A stretch of DNA of 64,000 nt from Ephemerocybe angulata (taxonomy: Eukaryota > Basidiomycota > Agaricomycetes > Agaricales > Psathyrellaceae): the NCBI GenBank assembly GCA_013368325.1, contig JAACJK010000003.1:620001-684000 (forward strand). Direction: 5' to 3'. The translations under genes were made by a program, and so were the position numbers. Position 1 is the stretch's first letter; every line of letters starts with the position of its first letter. Below are positions 40,911-53,356 of this stretch, one piece after another. The notes below the pieces were generated by a model that worked only from the letters and a program-made list of their open reading frames with translations, was not told the DNA's origin and ran no database searches.

Positions 40911-43900
40911 TCACCAGCTAAACACAGGGTTCAACTGCCCAAGCCTCTTCATCTCCCCACCCCCAAGCGAGCTCTGCCTCCTCAACATCCTCCTCTCCGC
41001 CACCTTCTTCGACGGAGACGACCCAGGCTCACCCATCATCGAATCATCATCATCGCTCCCCACAACATCCTTGAACGACACATGCAAGCCAGACCCGGAC
41101 CCAGCCTGCAGCACACTGTCCGCACTCGCGCTCCGCTTCATCTTCGACACATACACCTTGCCGGTCTTCTGAGCGAGGGCAGGCGAAACGATATGGTGAG
41201 GCGTAACCTGTCCGTACCGAGGATCGTCGTCGCTAGAAGGCAGCTCGACGATTTCCCCGCTGACCTCCTCCTCCTCCTCCTCCTCCTCTTCAGCGGCAGC
41301 CGACGCAGTGGGGGAAGGAAGCCCAGGGAGCTTCAAGGCAGGCAAAGGAGTAGCGACGTCCGCATCGAAAGGATTGTCCCCTTCGACATCGACAGCAACC
41401 GGGTAAGGCCCAATCACAATCGACGCACTCCTCTTCCTCTTCCTCTTACTGCACTCCAACTCCGGGGCAGACACAACCCTCTTCGCAGGCGGAGGCGGAG
41501 TCCTCAGCTCCGAAGTCGTCGCAACAGCGCCCACCACATCCGCGGTCGCACTCGCATGCTCCAACTTCCTCCTCCTACTCGCACCCTGCGCATTAGCAGT
41601 CCCCACAGGCGGCAAAAGCACAGCATCCATAACCAACGTCCTCTTCCTCTTCTTCACCACAACCATCTCCACATCCTCCTCGCCCTCCCCAGCCTGCTGC
41701 CCACCCCCCACCTCCACACTCGGGAACGGAATCAACGCATCCGCAATCCACCTCTCGTCATCCGAGCTCGTGCTCCCCCCACTCCCCCTACTACAATTGC
41801 TCGCCACACTCTCAGCCGGCGAAACATCCCACCTAACTCCACCCTTCTTCGCCCCCATCCTCTCCTTCATCTTCCTCCTCCTCTTCTTCCCCTCCTCACT
41901 CCCACCCTGCACAACAGCCGCAGCCCCCGCACTCGCACTCGCAGCCACAATCCGCTCCGCCACACTCACAACCTCAAACAACGGCGCAGCCGGCCTGCCC
42001 AGCCTCACCGGACTCGCCTGGCCCCTCCCCCTACGCACCGGCGACCCAAGACTCGCATTCGCGTCCGCGTTCTCCTTGCCCTTGCCCCTCACCCTCTCCT
42101 CCCCATCCCTCGCACCCTCATCCACCGCCGAAACCCTCCTCCTCTTCGACGGACTCTCCATCACATCCAGCCCAGGCGCCAACCCCACCCCAAGCCCCCT
42201 CGCCGACCCACTCCCCAACCCACTCCCAAACAACATCCCCAGCCCCATACTCCCCGCGCTCAAATTCGTCGAGTTCGTCCTCCTCCTCCTCCGCACAGGA
42301 CTAACAGGCGACACCATAGGAAGCGGGAACGGCGCCGAGCTATCCACGCTCTCCTTCCTCGGCCGGTGCGGCGACGGGATATGCGCGAACCCATTCATAT
42401 TCGCCATCGGCGTCCTGGGCACTCCACTAACACCAATGTCATGCTTGCGACCAGGCACAACGCGTTTGGGCGTGGCGGGGACGATGATAGGCGACGCGGC
42501 CAATAGTGTAATAGGCGCTTCTGTTGCTGTTTCTTCGACATGATTGATAGCATCGAGACCGAGACACCTTCTGACGCGCGGAGGCCAGCCCCCAGCGGGC
42601 TCGTCCATCTTGCTGTAAGGACTCATCGACCAGAAAGTATCGAACGTCTCCTTGAAGCTGCCCATGACCGCCTCAGGCATAGCACGCGCGCCGCTGAAGA
42701 CGCTCTCGAGCAGAGGAGAGACAGCGTCCAAGAATCCGAGGTCCTTCGGCAGAGTCTGGATGCGCAAAAGAAGGTGCTGGTACAAAGGCACGAACTGCAA
42801 GAAAAATACCAGTCAGCAACGAACTATAAATTGAAAGAAGATTGGATGAAGCGCACCGTATAATCCAAAGCGTCCTCCGACCACACCTCGCTCTCATCGC
42901 TCAACCACACAGCCAAGCCACCGCTCAACGCCTCAATCAACCCACCCACAAAGCTCTCAGGACACTGCTCCACCGTCCTTGTAAGCGTCTGCACCAACCA
43001 AGTCGCCGGCGACACATTCCTCGTCGACATCGGGTACGTAGCCCTCATCGTCTCATTGACAAGAGAAACCAACGACGCAGGAACATCGCGCGCCTCCGTG
43101 ATATCGATATTATCGAGCAGAAGGTCAGACACCTGGATCAACGCCGCAGCAACCGTGCTCGAACACGCCCCCGACACACTCGACACCCCCGACCTAGGAG
43201 TACCGCACAACGGCGACGAAGACCTCTCGCGCGACGACGACCCAAGAACCATCTCCTCCTTCGCCTCCACAACAATCTCCGCCACCGCATCCACAACAGC
43301 CACCGCATCCACCCCATAATCCAACGCCTTCCCCGTCGCATACTCACACAATTCCTTCCACTTCGTACTCGACTCCTCCGCACTCAGCGTCCACACCGCC
43401 TTCCCCCCCACACCCGCAGCACCCGCGCTCGCAAACGGCACCGCAAGCAGCGCCGCAGCCCCCTCCCAACACCCCTCATTCTTCCTCCACACATTCACCG
43501 ACGTGCGGTACACGGACGACTTCACATCCGCGTCCCACGAGCCAACGATGCTCTTCTGCCCGTCCGCGAGCGTCTCGAGGCCCCAGAACGCCTTCACCAT
43601 CCCCTTCGCCGCCTCCCCATCCGCGATGCTCATCACGCTCGTGACCAAGCTCGTGTAGCCGCAGATCGGGCCAAGCACATCCTTGCCCGGGGCGCCGCCC
43701 GAACCAGACGAGATCGCATTCCAGAGCGAAAGCGAGCTCATCCTCTGGCGCTTGCGTGGCAAAGGCGTGCGTGGTGCAGGCTCGACGCTGCGGGGCGTAG
43801 TCCACTCGGCGACGTTCTTCGGGTTCACGAGGCACGCGAACAAGTTCTGAAGCGGCTTCCCAGCGAGCTGTTCCTTGGACGCAACAGCCTCGACAGTCGA

Positions 43901-46570
43901 GCACAGCGCCCTGACAACTTTGAACTTCAACTCGTGCTTGGTATGCTTCCCGAGCGACGCAACAGACGACGAAGAGGACGACGCATCCGAAGACGGGAAC
44001 GGAATCTTGCTGGTACCCGCTGCAGGCGCGTCTTCCCTCAGCCTGAAATCCAGAGACTTGTCCTCCAAGATCCCCACAAGCACCTCCATAACCTTCTCCA
44101 TAAAGTCCGCTTCCGACGATGCATCACCAGACTCCTCCTCCTCTCCACGCCCAAGTCCCGCCACAACGATCGCCTCCCAAGCTCTAAGCAAGTCCTCCGG
44201 AATCTCCGCCTCCTCATCGACCTGAAGCGTAGTCGTGATGCTCCTCCAAAGCTTGCACACCCTCGTCCACACCCACTCCTTGCGCAACTCAGCCCTCGTC
44301 AACGGCCTAACATCGCTAATGTTGAGCAAGCCGTCGAACAGCGGTCGGACAGCGGCCATACTGCTGTTCGCCACGTTCACCCCCGCCGCCAAATCTACAG
44401 CGAGAAGCCCAGTCGTCGGGTGCGATGAGAACAAGCCACGGGCCAAGATGCGATGCGTCGGCTGAGGAGGGAAGGCAGACTTGGTCGGGTTCAACAAGTT
44501 GGTCAAAATCGCCATAGCGTCATTGACCGACTCGGCGTTTCCACCAAACACCATGGACTGCAGGATGGTAAGACCGCGCCTCAGATTGTCGTCCGGATGG
44601 ACACTAGCCGGGGCGCGGCAGGACACGAATGCTGCCACATTATGGAGAGCGGTCTGGCCCTGCATCACCTCGTTGAGCAAGACGAAGAAGGCTTCACGCG
44701 TCTTGAGCTTCGTGTCGTTCTGCACCGAGCGCTTGGCACTCTCCCCGCTCTCCCCGTCGGTCTTCTCGTCCTCCCCGTCGTCCTCCAGCGTGTCGTAGTC
44801 CGGTTGGAACCACGCCCAGGTCAGCGTCCTCCAAGCGATGGAAAAGAGCCCTCTAATCGACGTCTTCTTGTTCGAGGCGAGCTTGAGGACGCCGAGAAGT
44901 GATGTGCACGCTTTCTTCGATGTGCAAATTCGCGAGCCGAGGAGGACGACGAGGCTAGCAATAACGCTGATGGACCATATAGGAGATTGCGCGACATGTG
45001 TTGGATCAGGCGTGCTCATCGTGGTGCGGAGAGTGCGGACGATAGCCGAGTCTCTGGGTGCCAGAGAAGGAGAGGCCTTGTTTTTGCTGGGAGAGGGAGG
45101 CGCAGGTGTTGTGACGAACTCAAGGACAGCGTTGGACGCGTGGACGTGATGGGATGAAGGAGGGAGACCAGCTAGTGCATAGGCGACTCCACCGAGCGCG
45201 TGGCAGGCCTGAAGGCGGAGAGCGAGAGTAGGGGCGAGGAGGTTATCGAGGATACAGCGAAGGAACATAACACTAGTGAATGCCGGTATATAGGTTCTTG
45301 GCTGGTAGATACTCAGATCATGAATGGCCTTCGAGGGTATTAGTAACGAATATATGCGCCTTAAAAGTCGGAACACACCCTGAGGCCGTCATTGGCAGAG
45401 CCTTTCTTCCCTTCCTTGCCAAGTTCGCCAGTGATGCCCCGCTTCAGAGCGAGGGCAATGCGGTCTCGGAATACCGCGACGACTGTTTCTGGCAATCGCT
45501 GACACTGCAGGACCAGGATGGCGAGCGCGCACGTCTTGCGGGCATTTGGTGTAGGGAGGCGTTCCGCTAACGGAATCGCGAGAGTCGCATTCATCATCGA
45601 TTTTAACTGTTTAACTGCAGGCGGGTTAGCCCAGATTATTTGCTAGCCAACGCCAAGACGTACCTTCGAACACAGAGTACGTCGCGGGCACGGAAAACAT
45701 AATACAGAGCAACTTCATAACTGAATGGGAGATGGTGCAGAGGTCCCTCGCGTACTTCACTTGCGCTGCCGTCATCCCCTTCCTCTTGGGCTTCTTCGGG
45801 CTGCTCAGTGGTGACGGGAGACCCGCCTTGGCGTCCTCGCCGTCGTCCGCGTCCTGCCACTCCTTCATCGCGTTCTCCTCTTCAATACTTGATGGGCACG
45901 CGAGAGTCTTGATGGGGTCCACCAGCGCGCGCCCCAAGTCCCGAATGACGCACTGTACGAAGTCCTCCCCGCGTTTGCGCAGAGGCTGGAAGAGCGGCCA
46001 TGAAGCGTCCGCGTCCGTCTTGTACGCTACGCTCGTTCTTAGGCGCGCGGCGAGGATGCTGTAGCCTTCAATGAGTTCGCGTGGCTCCGCGTCGTCCTTG
46101 AGAATGAGCGATACGGGGTAGTCGAGGTATGTGAGATTTGTCATTGGGTCTGAGGGCTCCGGCGTGGCTTCGCGCATACGAAACTGCTGGTCGAGATCTG
46201 GTGGGAGGTCTTGGAGGCTGGTGACATCGGCTGGTGGCGACGTTGAAGTGCTCGGCTGTGGTGCATTCGTAGAGTCTGTCAGAGGCAGTGGTGGGGGTGA
46301 GCGGCGGCGCTTGAGAATTGAGCGGGGACGCTCCTTGAAACGAGCGTTGGTGGTCGCCGTCGATGGCGGCGTCCGTCCAGGAGTAATGAGCGGGTGGTAG
46401 GTGTTGTCTGGGGACCAGACGACGTTGCGCGACGCTGACGAAGGCGTGGCAGACGCGGCGGTCGAGGTGGATGCCTGCATCTTGGGGACGTCGACGTTGA
46501 CGGCGAGCGCAAAAGTGAATTTGGAGACGTTCTCCTTGGTGGAGGAATGCGGGGGTGTCAGGAGTGCCAT
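40911..46570 (-). CDS. RIF1: Rif1 homologue (Rif1-like 1)
   Basis: Four exons: 46570-45664, 45614-45379, 45328-42857 and 42794-40911, giving 1,832 aa. The Rif1_N-type HEAT region is recognisable from LPTPNARKTCALAILVLQ through ITGELGKEGKKGSANDGLR and LLAPTLALRLQACHALGGVA to about residue 1200. Rif1 controls replication timing and telomere/repair events, largely by docking PP1. The N-terminus has SILK (residues 84-87, RSILKRRRS), a PP1-docking motif, and the C-terminus has a weaker HVSF match. The C-terminal 500 residues are low-complexity, basic and acidic by turns, with an 11-residue run of mostly Glu. The start at 46570 was chosen because upstream codons lack an ATG. A divergent paralogue begins about 14 kb away on the same strand. 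Confidence 0.86.
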
Positions 46571-47322
46571 GGTCGTCGCCGTCGTTGTCGTCGTCGTCGT
46601 CGGGGCTGCAAGGAAATTCAGGCCGCCGTGACATGCATACACGCCAGTCACAACAATCGACACGCTTGTCACATCAATAATTAAACGCGCATGACCGCGT
46701 TGTTTACCATTGTGGTCGCGTCCCGGCCCGGGGGCCTATAGGAGTCGGTATTGCGCGCAATGAAGGATCTCATTCGGATACGAGGAAGAAACAATCTCCA
46801 GCTGACAATTCGGCACTACACAACCCTAAAACAATTGGCCAAAAGAACGACACTGTGCGACCACGGGTGCCCTAAGGCTACCTTGGCGTCCCACCCAAGA
46901 CATGCCCATCGATTAGTTAGTCCACCGACATTTGGGGTTTTGTCTAGTCAAAAGAAAACCTGGCCACTAACCTCATGATGTTAAGTTCAGATTCTAGGCG
47001 CAAAGTCAAAGAAATGACTAGAATTTTGAGGGGGTGTGGGCATGCAGTCACTAAAGCGCGGAAACTGCACCGACACATCCTAGAGGAACACTGTATCTTG
47101 ACTATATTCATTGCAGATCCTGCTTATCAATGGTTACTCTAGCTGACACGGCAGACTTCTGGCCTTAAAATCCAGCACGTCGGGCTGCACGACTTGGGAC
47201 TCTCTGGGCGCTTATTTCCATGGACACGAGATTACTTTCTCACGGTCTGAATTCGGTCGTTCACGGTTGACACGAGGCGCTGCTCTTGACTCTTGTCTGT
47301 CGACGACCGCATATCCCGGCAA
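46571..47322. promoter_or_regulatory. Divergent promoter region of Rif1-like 1 and NACHT gene 1
   Basis: This 750-bp non-coding stretch lies between two divergent genes. It contains GGGCGCTTAT (about 47208) about 115 nt upstream of the NACHT start and a GGCCCGGGGGCC palindrome near 46727. No TATA box is clear. Confidence 0.5.
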
Positions 47323-49688
47323 ATGTGCCTATCTCACCTCTGGAGGAGAAGCCCAGAGGGCCAGGTAGAAGAGGCGAGCATCGAATTCGATTGGCAAAGT
47401 TCGCAGACGCCAGCCCAGAATTCTACTTCCTATATTTCCCCTTCACATCAACCGCTCAGGTCGCAGGAATCCGGATTTACCCATTCTCAAACTTCTCCGG
47501 CGGTCTCAGCGGGCCCTATACCTCAAGATCGTGCGCCGTCTGCCTCCCCTTCAATCCGACCACAGCCATCTACCTGTCCGTGAATCAGCCTAGCGAGTAT
47601 AACACTAACAAACCTCCGTATTAGCGCCTCCGCCGTTGAACAGTACTCAAGCCAGCCCATCTCGGATCACTCCCGATCATAACCAGGCGCCAACCTTCTT
47701 GGCACAAGCCAGCAACTTTCACCTGGAAAGCCTACAGTATAATCATTACGAGGGTCAGAAACGGGGGACCGTCGGTGAGCTTTCATCTCCCTATCGTTCA
47801 AATAGGCCGGTCTCCTCTGACTTCGAATGGGCATAGGCTGGGAGATCCTGCTCAAGGCAACGTCTACAAATGCTCTCCACAATTCATTGGCACGGTTCGA
47901 CCCTCCAAAGTGTGACGAGAATACACGTGTGGAGCTTATCCACGAGATAGGGACGTGGATCGAGGACCGGGTCGCACCTACACAGCTCTTGTGCATGACA
48001 GGCGCCGCAGGCTCTGGCAAGTCCGCACTCCAGCAAACCGTGGCAGAAGGATGCGCGAAGAAGGGTATCCTGTCCGCCTCTTTCTTCTTTAACACGGGGG
48101 ATAACACCAGGAACAACATTTCGACCATTATCCCCACTCTCGCCTACCAGCTGGGACAGAAGAGTGCAGCCCTCCGCCAAATGATAGGCACCACGGTCGA
48201 GGATGATTCCCTCATCTTCAATCAGTCTCTCGAGACGCAGATTGAGAAGCTGATCCTCGTTCCCGTTGCCCGCCTCCCGCCGCATGAGTTAGCCAGCCTT
48301 CCATACGCCATCCTTATTGATGGCCTCGACGAGTGCAACAAAGAGCGCGATCAACGGGCGCTTCTCCGTGCAATTCACGAAACCTTCCTCAACCAGCAGT
48401 CTATATTCCGGATATTCCTCGCCAGTCGTCCAGAGCTGGCCATCTTTGACGCCCTCGAGCCGGGTGGACACCTCTATGGAATTGTCCACCCCATCCGCCT
48501 CAGCGACGACTGGGACGCGACCGCCGACATCCGGCTCACCGTGCGCAGGAATTTCATGGAGATTGGCCTACGAAGGAGGTGGAAACATTCTTGGTTCACC
48601 GAAGAAGACGTTGAGGCGATCGTTGCCGCAGCGTCCGGGCAGTACGTCTATGCTGCGACAGTCATTCGATACGTCTCAGAGCCGCGTCGCTCCCCACCCG
48701 AAAGACTACGCACAATTCTCGCCAGTCAATCTGGCAGTGACCGCGGGACCAAGCCATTCGCTTTGCTGGACTTGCTCTACACTCTCGTTCTCACTAACGC
48801 AAGAGAAGGATATGAGGCCATCGACAATCGTCCCGACTTCCTACTAATTCTCCGCGCTTACCTTACCATCAACGCCGTCAATATAAAACTGTGTATCTCT
48901 CGACAGGACAAGCTACTTGGACTGGAGGAGGGCACGTATGAGGGCATCTTGTGTGATCTCAGATCTCTCCTCATAGCCCTACCTACCGAGCACCACGGAA
49001 GCGGAAGCACCATCATGCAGATCAAGGTTTACCATAAATCCTTTTTGGATTTCCTGGACGCTCCGGAGCGAGCAGGGTCTCTACACATTCCAACCCCTCG
49101 CATTGTCGAATACATAACGGGAAGTTGTCTCCGCTCAATTGACCATTACTCGTTAGAGGGTGTGTTACAGTGTTATCTTGAAGCTTCCATTGTCCTCACC
49201 CACCTCATAGATATTGAAAGTGGCGTTAACCTTTCTGACGCCGAATTTGAACTTCGGTACAGAGAGTTGGACATGGGCTTGCTTGACTGCGCAGGACTGC
49301 TGTGGATCGCAGTTGGGCTACCCCCACAGACAGAGGCTATAGTCACTAGCCTCATCGACGTTGGCACATCAGGGCTTGAAAAACTCCACGCTTGGCTGAT
49401 TCACCCAGTTGTGCACTGGATCAGAAGTCCTGCTTGGATTGAGAACAGCAACCCTCGGTATGAGTTTGTCGAACGCTGGGAGAAGAATGCTGGGCCACTT
49501 CAGACTCTGATCAAAGTAAGTCATATTGTCCTTGCTTCTGACATTTTTTATTAATTCGTTATTTATCTCTCAAGGACCGCTCCCCAGAGCTGGGGATGGT
49601 ACTGGACAAGTATGCCAACGAGTGGGTAGCCTGGAAAGCTGCTCTTATCGATCCGAAAGGATGTAAAGTTCGTAGAGTTAAGATGTAG
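47323..49688 (+). CDS. NACHT-domain STAND P-loop NTPase
   Basis: Predicted exons are 47323-47575, 47625-47774, 47837-49515 and 49575-49688 (731 aa). The N-terminal 130 residues are Ser/Pro/Gln-rich, and the first intron donor (GTCCGT) is weak, so the start is tentative. A standard basidiomycete NACHT entry (ALHNSLARFDPPKC) leads to Walker A GAAGSGKSA (about residue 190) and Walker B AILIDGLDEC (about residue 295), then FLASRPE (sensor) and a helical C-terminal region without WD40, TPR or ankyrin repeats. Such proteins are NOD-like receptors of fungi, linked to incompatibility or defence; that role is inferred. The last exon is strongly supported by the GTAAGT...CAAG intron. Confidence 0.85.
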
Positions 49689-50458
49689 TAAAGCGATAGA
49701 GATTGATCATAAAGTTTCTGGGCGACCTGCTACAAGCACGGACTTGATTTAGCGGTTTCATACTTTGTGGACCTGCCCCTAAAGTCTGAGAGCGCGCCCC
49801 ATTGTCTAATCGGAGGTCCCAGATGGCGCGATATGTCGCATCAAAACCTTTCCATAAATCCGGGAACTGCCCAATGAACTGTGCAGGCTCTTTCAAGTTC
49901 AGCGTCACCCCGGCGCCGCGCAGCCGGCCAGAAGTCCCGTCAATCGGGTGCTTTTTTGTACCGCTGTACCGCTGCTGAGTATTGGAACGATGGGATGCCA
50001 GAGACAGTAGCCACTCTACTTGACCCACTAATGAACCGAAGCATCCAGCAGCTCAGGCTCCTCGTACTTAGCCAACCGTATTGGTACCCGGCAGGAGAGC
50101 GACGCGTTTCTCTGGCAGGACCTGCGCGCCCAAATAACTTCTATTCCGACATCCCCAGGCCCCTTGACGTCCATGAGCGCCCGTCGATCCCCATATGTCC
50201 TCTTCATCGATAAATATGTTCAGGCCCGGATCGGCAGGCGTGCTCGTGTCGTTTCTGCTCTACAAACAAGGTTCTGCGCTGCGGAGAAGGCCACATTCCA
50301 AACATTTGCAGGAAACACGCCCGACATGGTATTATGCTTTCCAACTTTCTGTGAAAAATGAGTAAGGCCCTTTCATGTGTTCCAAATTAATCTCCTCGGT
50401 GCCATGGATCTCCATCGAGCTCTGTCTTCCACAACCTACTTTGTGCACAACCCTCAAT
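49689..50458. other. Intergenic region downstream of NACHT gene 1
   Basis: No coding region is supported. Several short frames overlap on both strands. Confidence 0.5.
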
Positions 50459-50459
50459 G

Positions 50460-50467
50460 TATAAAAG
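50460..50467 (+). promoter_or_regulatory. TATA box of AKR 2
   Basis: TATAAAAG lies 88-95 nt upstream of ATG 50555. The placement resembles that of AKR 1. Confidence 0.65.
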
Positions 50468-50554
50468 CACTGAAAATACGAAGCGAAGGATAGAACAACC
50501 CACAATAACAATCCAACCTCATCTACTCTCCTAACTCAAGAACTTCTGCCCAAC

Positions 50555-52007
50555 ATGATGCGCATGTTCGCTCCCCCGACCCCCAAGTCCAAGCTGGGCG
50601 TCTACCGCAAGCTCTCCACCCTCGCTGGCGTGCACGTCTCCCCCATCGTCCTCGGCGGGATGAGCATCGGCGACAAGTGGCACGAGTACGGTATCGGCTC
50701 GATGTCGAAGGAGGACAGCTTCAAGCTGCTCGACGCCTACTATGGCTTGAGCGGTAATTTCATCGACACTGCCAACTTCTAGTTAGTCCATACGGCCATT
50801 ATCAATTATAGAATGCCCGAGCTGACCTCCGCATAGTCAGAACGGAACCTCCGAACAGTTTATTGGCGAGTGGGCTGAAGGTCGTGGCATCCGCGACCAG
50901 CTCTTCATCGCTACGAAGGTGCGCTCAGATCTAGACGGCGGCATAAAACAAGGGCCATGCTCACCTCACAGCCCAGTATACCAACAATACAAAACTTTTC
51001 GATACCTCCGTTGAACAGAGGGTCCTCTATGGGGGTAACAACGCGAAATCCATGTACCTTGGCATTGACAACTCCCTCAAGAACCTTCGCACCACCTACG
51101 TCGACCTCTTCTATGTCCACTGGTGGGACTACACCACCAACATCCCCGAGCTCATGCAAGCCCTCCACGCCCTCGTCGTTGCGCGTAAGGTCATCTATCT
51201 CGTACGTACATCCCCGTCCATTCTCCACCACCATTCCGCATAACTAACTCTCGGGACTGCGCACAGGGCATATCCGACGCCCCCGCCTGGGTCGCTGCCA
51301 AAGCGAACCAATACGCACGCGACCACGCGTTGACGCCCTTCTCCGTGTACCAAGGCCACTGGAATATCCTTGACCGCTCCATCGAGCGCGACATCCTCCC
51401 CATGGCGCGGGATGAGGGCATGGCCATCGCGCCTTGGGGCGTCCTCGCGGGCGGAAAATTCCGCACAGACGCCGAGGAAGAAAGGCGTCGCCAGACTGGC
51501 GAACACGGAAGGAAGATGATCTCCGCTGACTGGGAGCGCACGCCCGATGAGAAGAAGGTCTGCCAGGCCCTGGAAAAGGTCGCTGCTGAGGTCGGCGCCA
51601 AGCATATCGGCTCGAGCGAGTACCCTTAGAAAACTTCAAGCGCACCGTTCCGTCAACTAACAACGCCTCGTAGTCGCTATTGCATATGTGATGCACAAGA
51701 CCACATTCGTCTTCCCTATCATTGGTGGTAGGAAGGTCGAGCACCTTGAGGCCAACCTCGAGGCCCTGGACATCTCACTCACCACCGAGCATCTCAAGTA
51801 CCTCGACTCCATCATCCCATTCGACCTTGGGGCTCCTCATTCCGTCTTTGTGCGTCCCTTTTCATCCTGAGAAATCAGCTGGTATCTCATGGGCTAAATT
51901 TGCTTGCTTTTTAGGGAGTTGGCGATGGCTACACCATACTGAACGAAGCGAATGGAAGGATGGATTTCTGGCCCCTCGCCAAGCCTATCACTCCCGCTCA
52001 GAAGTGA
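50555..52007 (+). CDS. Aldo-keto reductase, aryl-alcohol dehydrogenase type (AKR 2)
   Basis: Six exons: 50555-50781, 50837-50918, 50977-51201, 51267-51615, 51674-51849 and 51915-52007, giving 383 aa. The tetrad is Asp in FIDTAN, Tyr split over intron 1 (NFYQ), Lys in LFIATK and His in YVHWWD. Intron 4 has no GT donor in phase. The only phase-correct choice is a GC-AG intron (donor GCGAGT at 51616), giving AKHIGS joined to IAIAYVMHK; AKR 1 has a normal GTGAGC near this point. The first Met could be residue 1 or 3. Function is as in AKR 1: probable reduction of aromatic aldehydes with NADPH. Confidence 0.88.
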
Positions 52008-52304
52008 TGTTCAGCCTGACCTGTATACCTAAGGACTCGCTTTGTTTGTAGCCTTTACTTTCTTGTAGGACACGTACTCACCAACTCGAAATCAAAATGG
52101 TTATCGAATGCATTGTGGTTGTTCGAACTTCGGAAGTTCTGACGCACCAAGAGCCCCTAGCAGAAGTCGGCAAATCCCGCGTTGAAAGCCCCACGGTCAC
52201 GCAGCCACGACGGGCGCTTATTGAAGTTATTCGGAATCATTGATGTTTTCTCAGGCCTCTTCTCTTCCCTCCACCACACGACAGCCGAATCTTGACACGA
52301 CCTG

Positions 52305-53252
<948 letters not shown>

Positions 53253-53356
53253 TGTGCCCAACGCCCAAATTCGCTCGTCTTGATGTCAAATCTATTCTAT
53301 CTAGGGTATCATTTGAACGAAGTTAACTATTGTCTACTGGACATTGCATGTCATAT

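Noticed and set aside
41082..44428. Long plus-strand open frames (up to about 528 codons) antisense to Rif1-like 1
   Set aside because: They are Arg/Pro/His-rich mirror frames of a GC-biased coding strand, with no domains. The minus-strand exons are phase-consistent and recognisable.
47286..47624. Alternative 112-codon frame over NACHT exon 1
   Set aside because: It does not connect in phase to exon 2, unlike the Ser/Pro-rich frame from 47323. The choice is still tentative.
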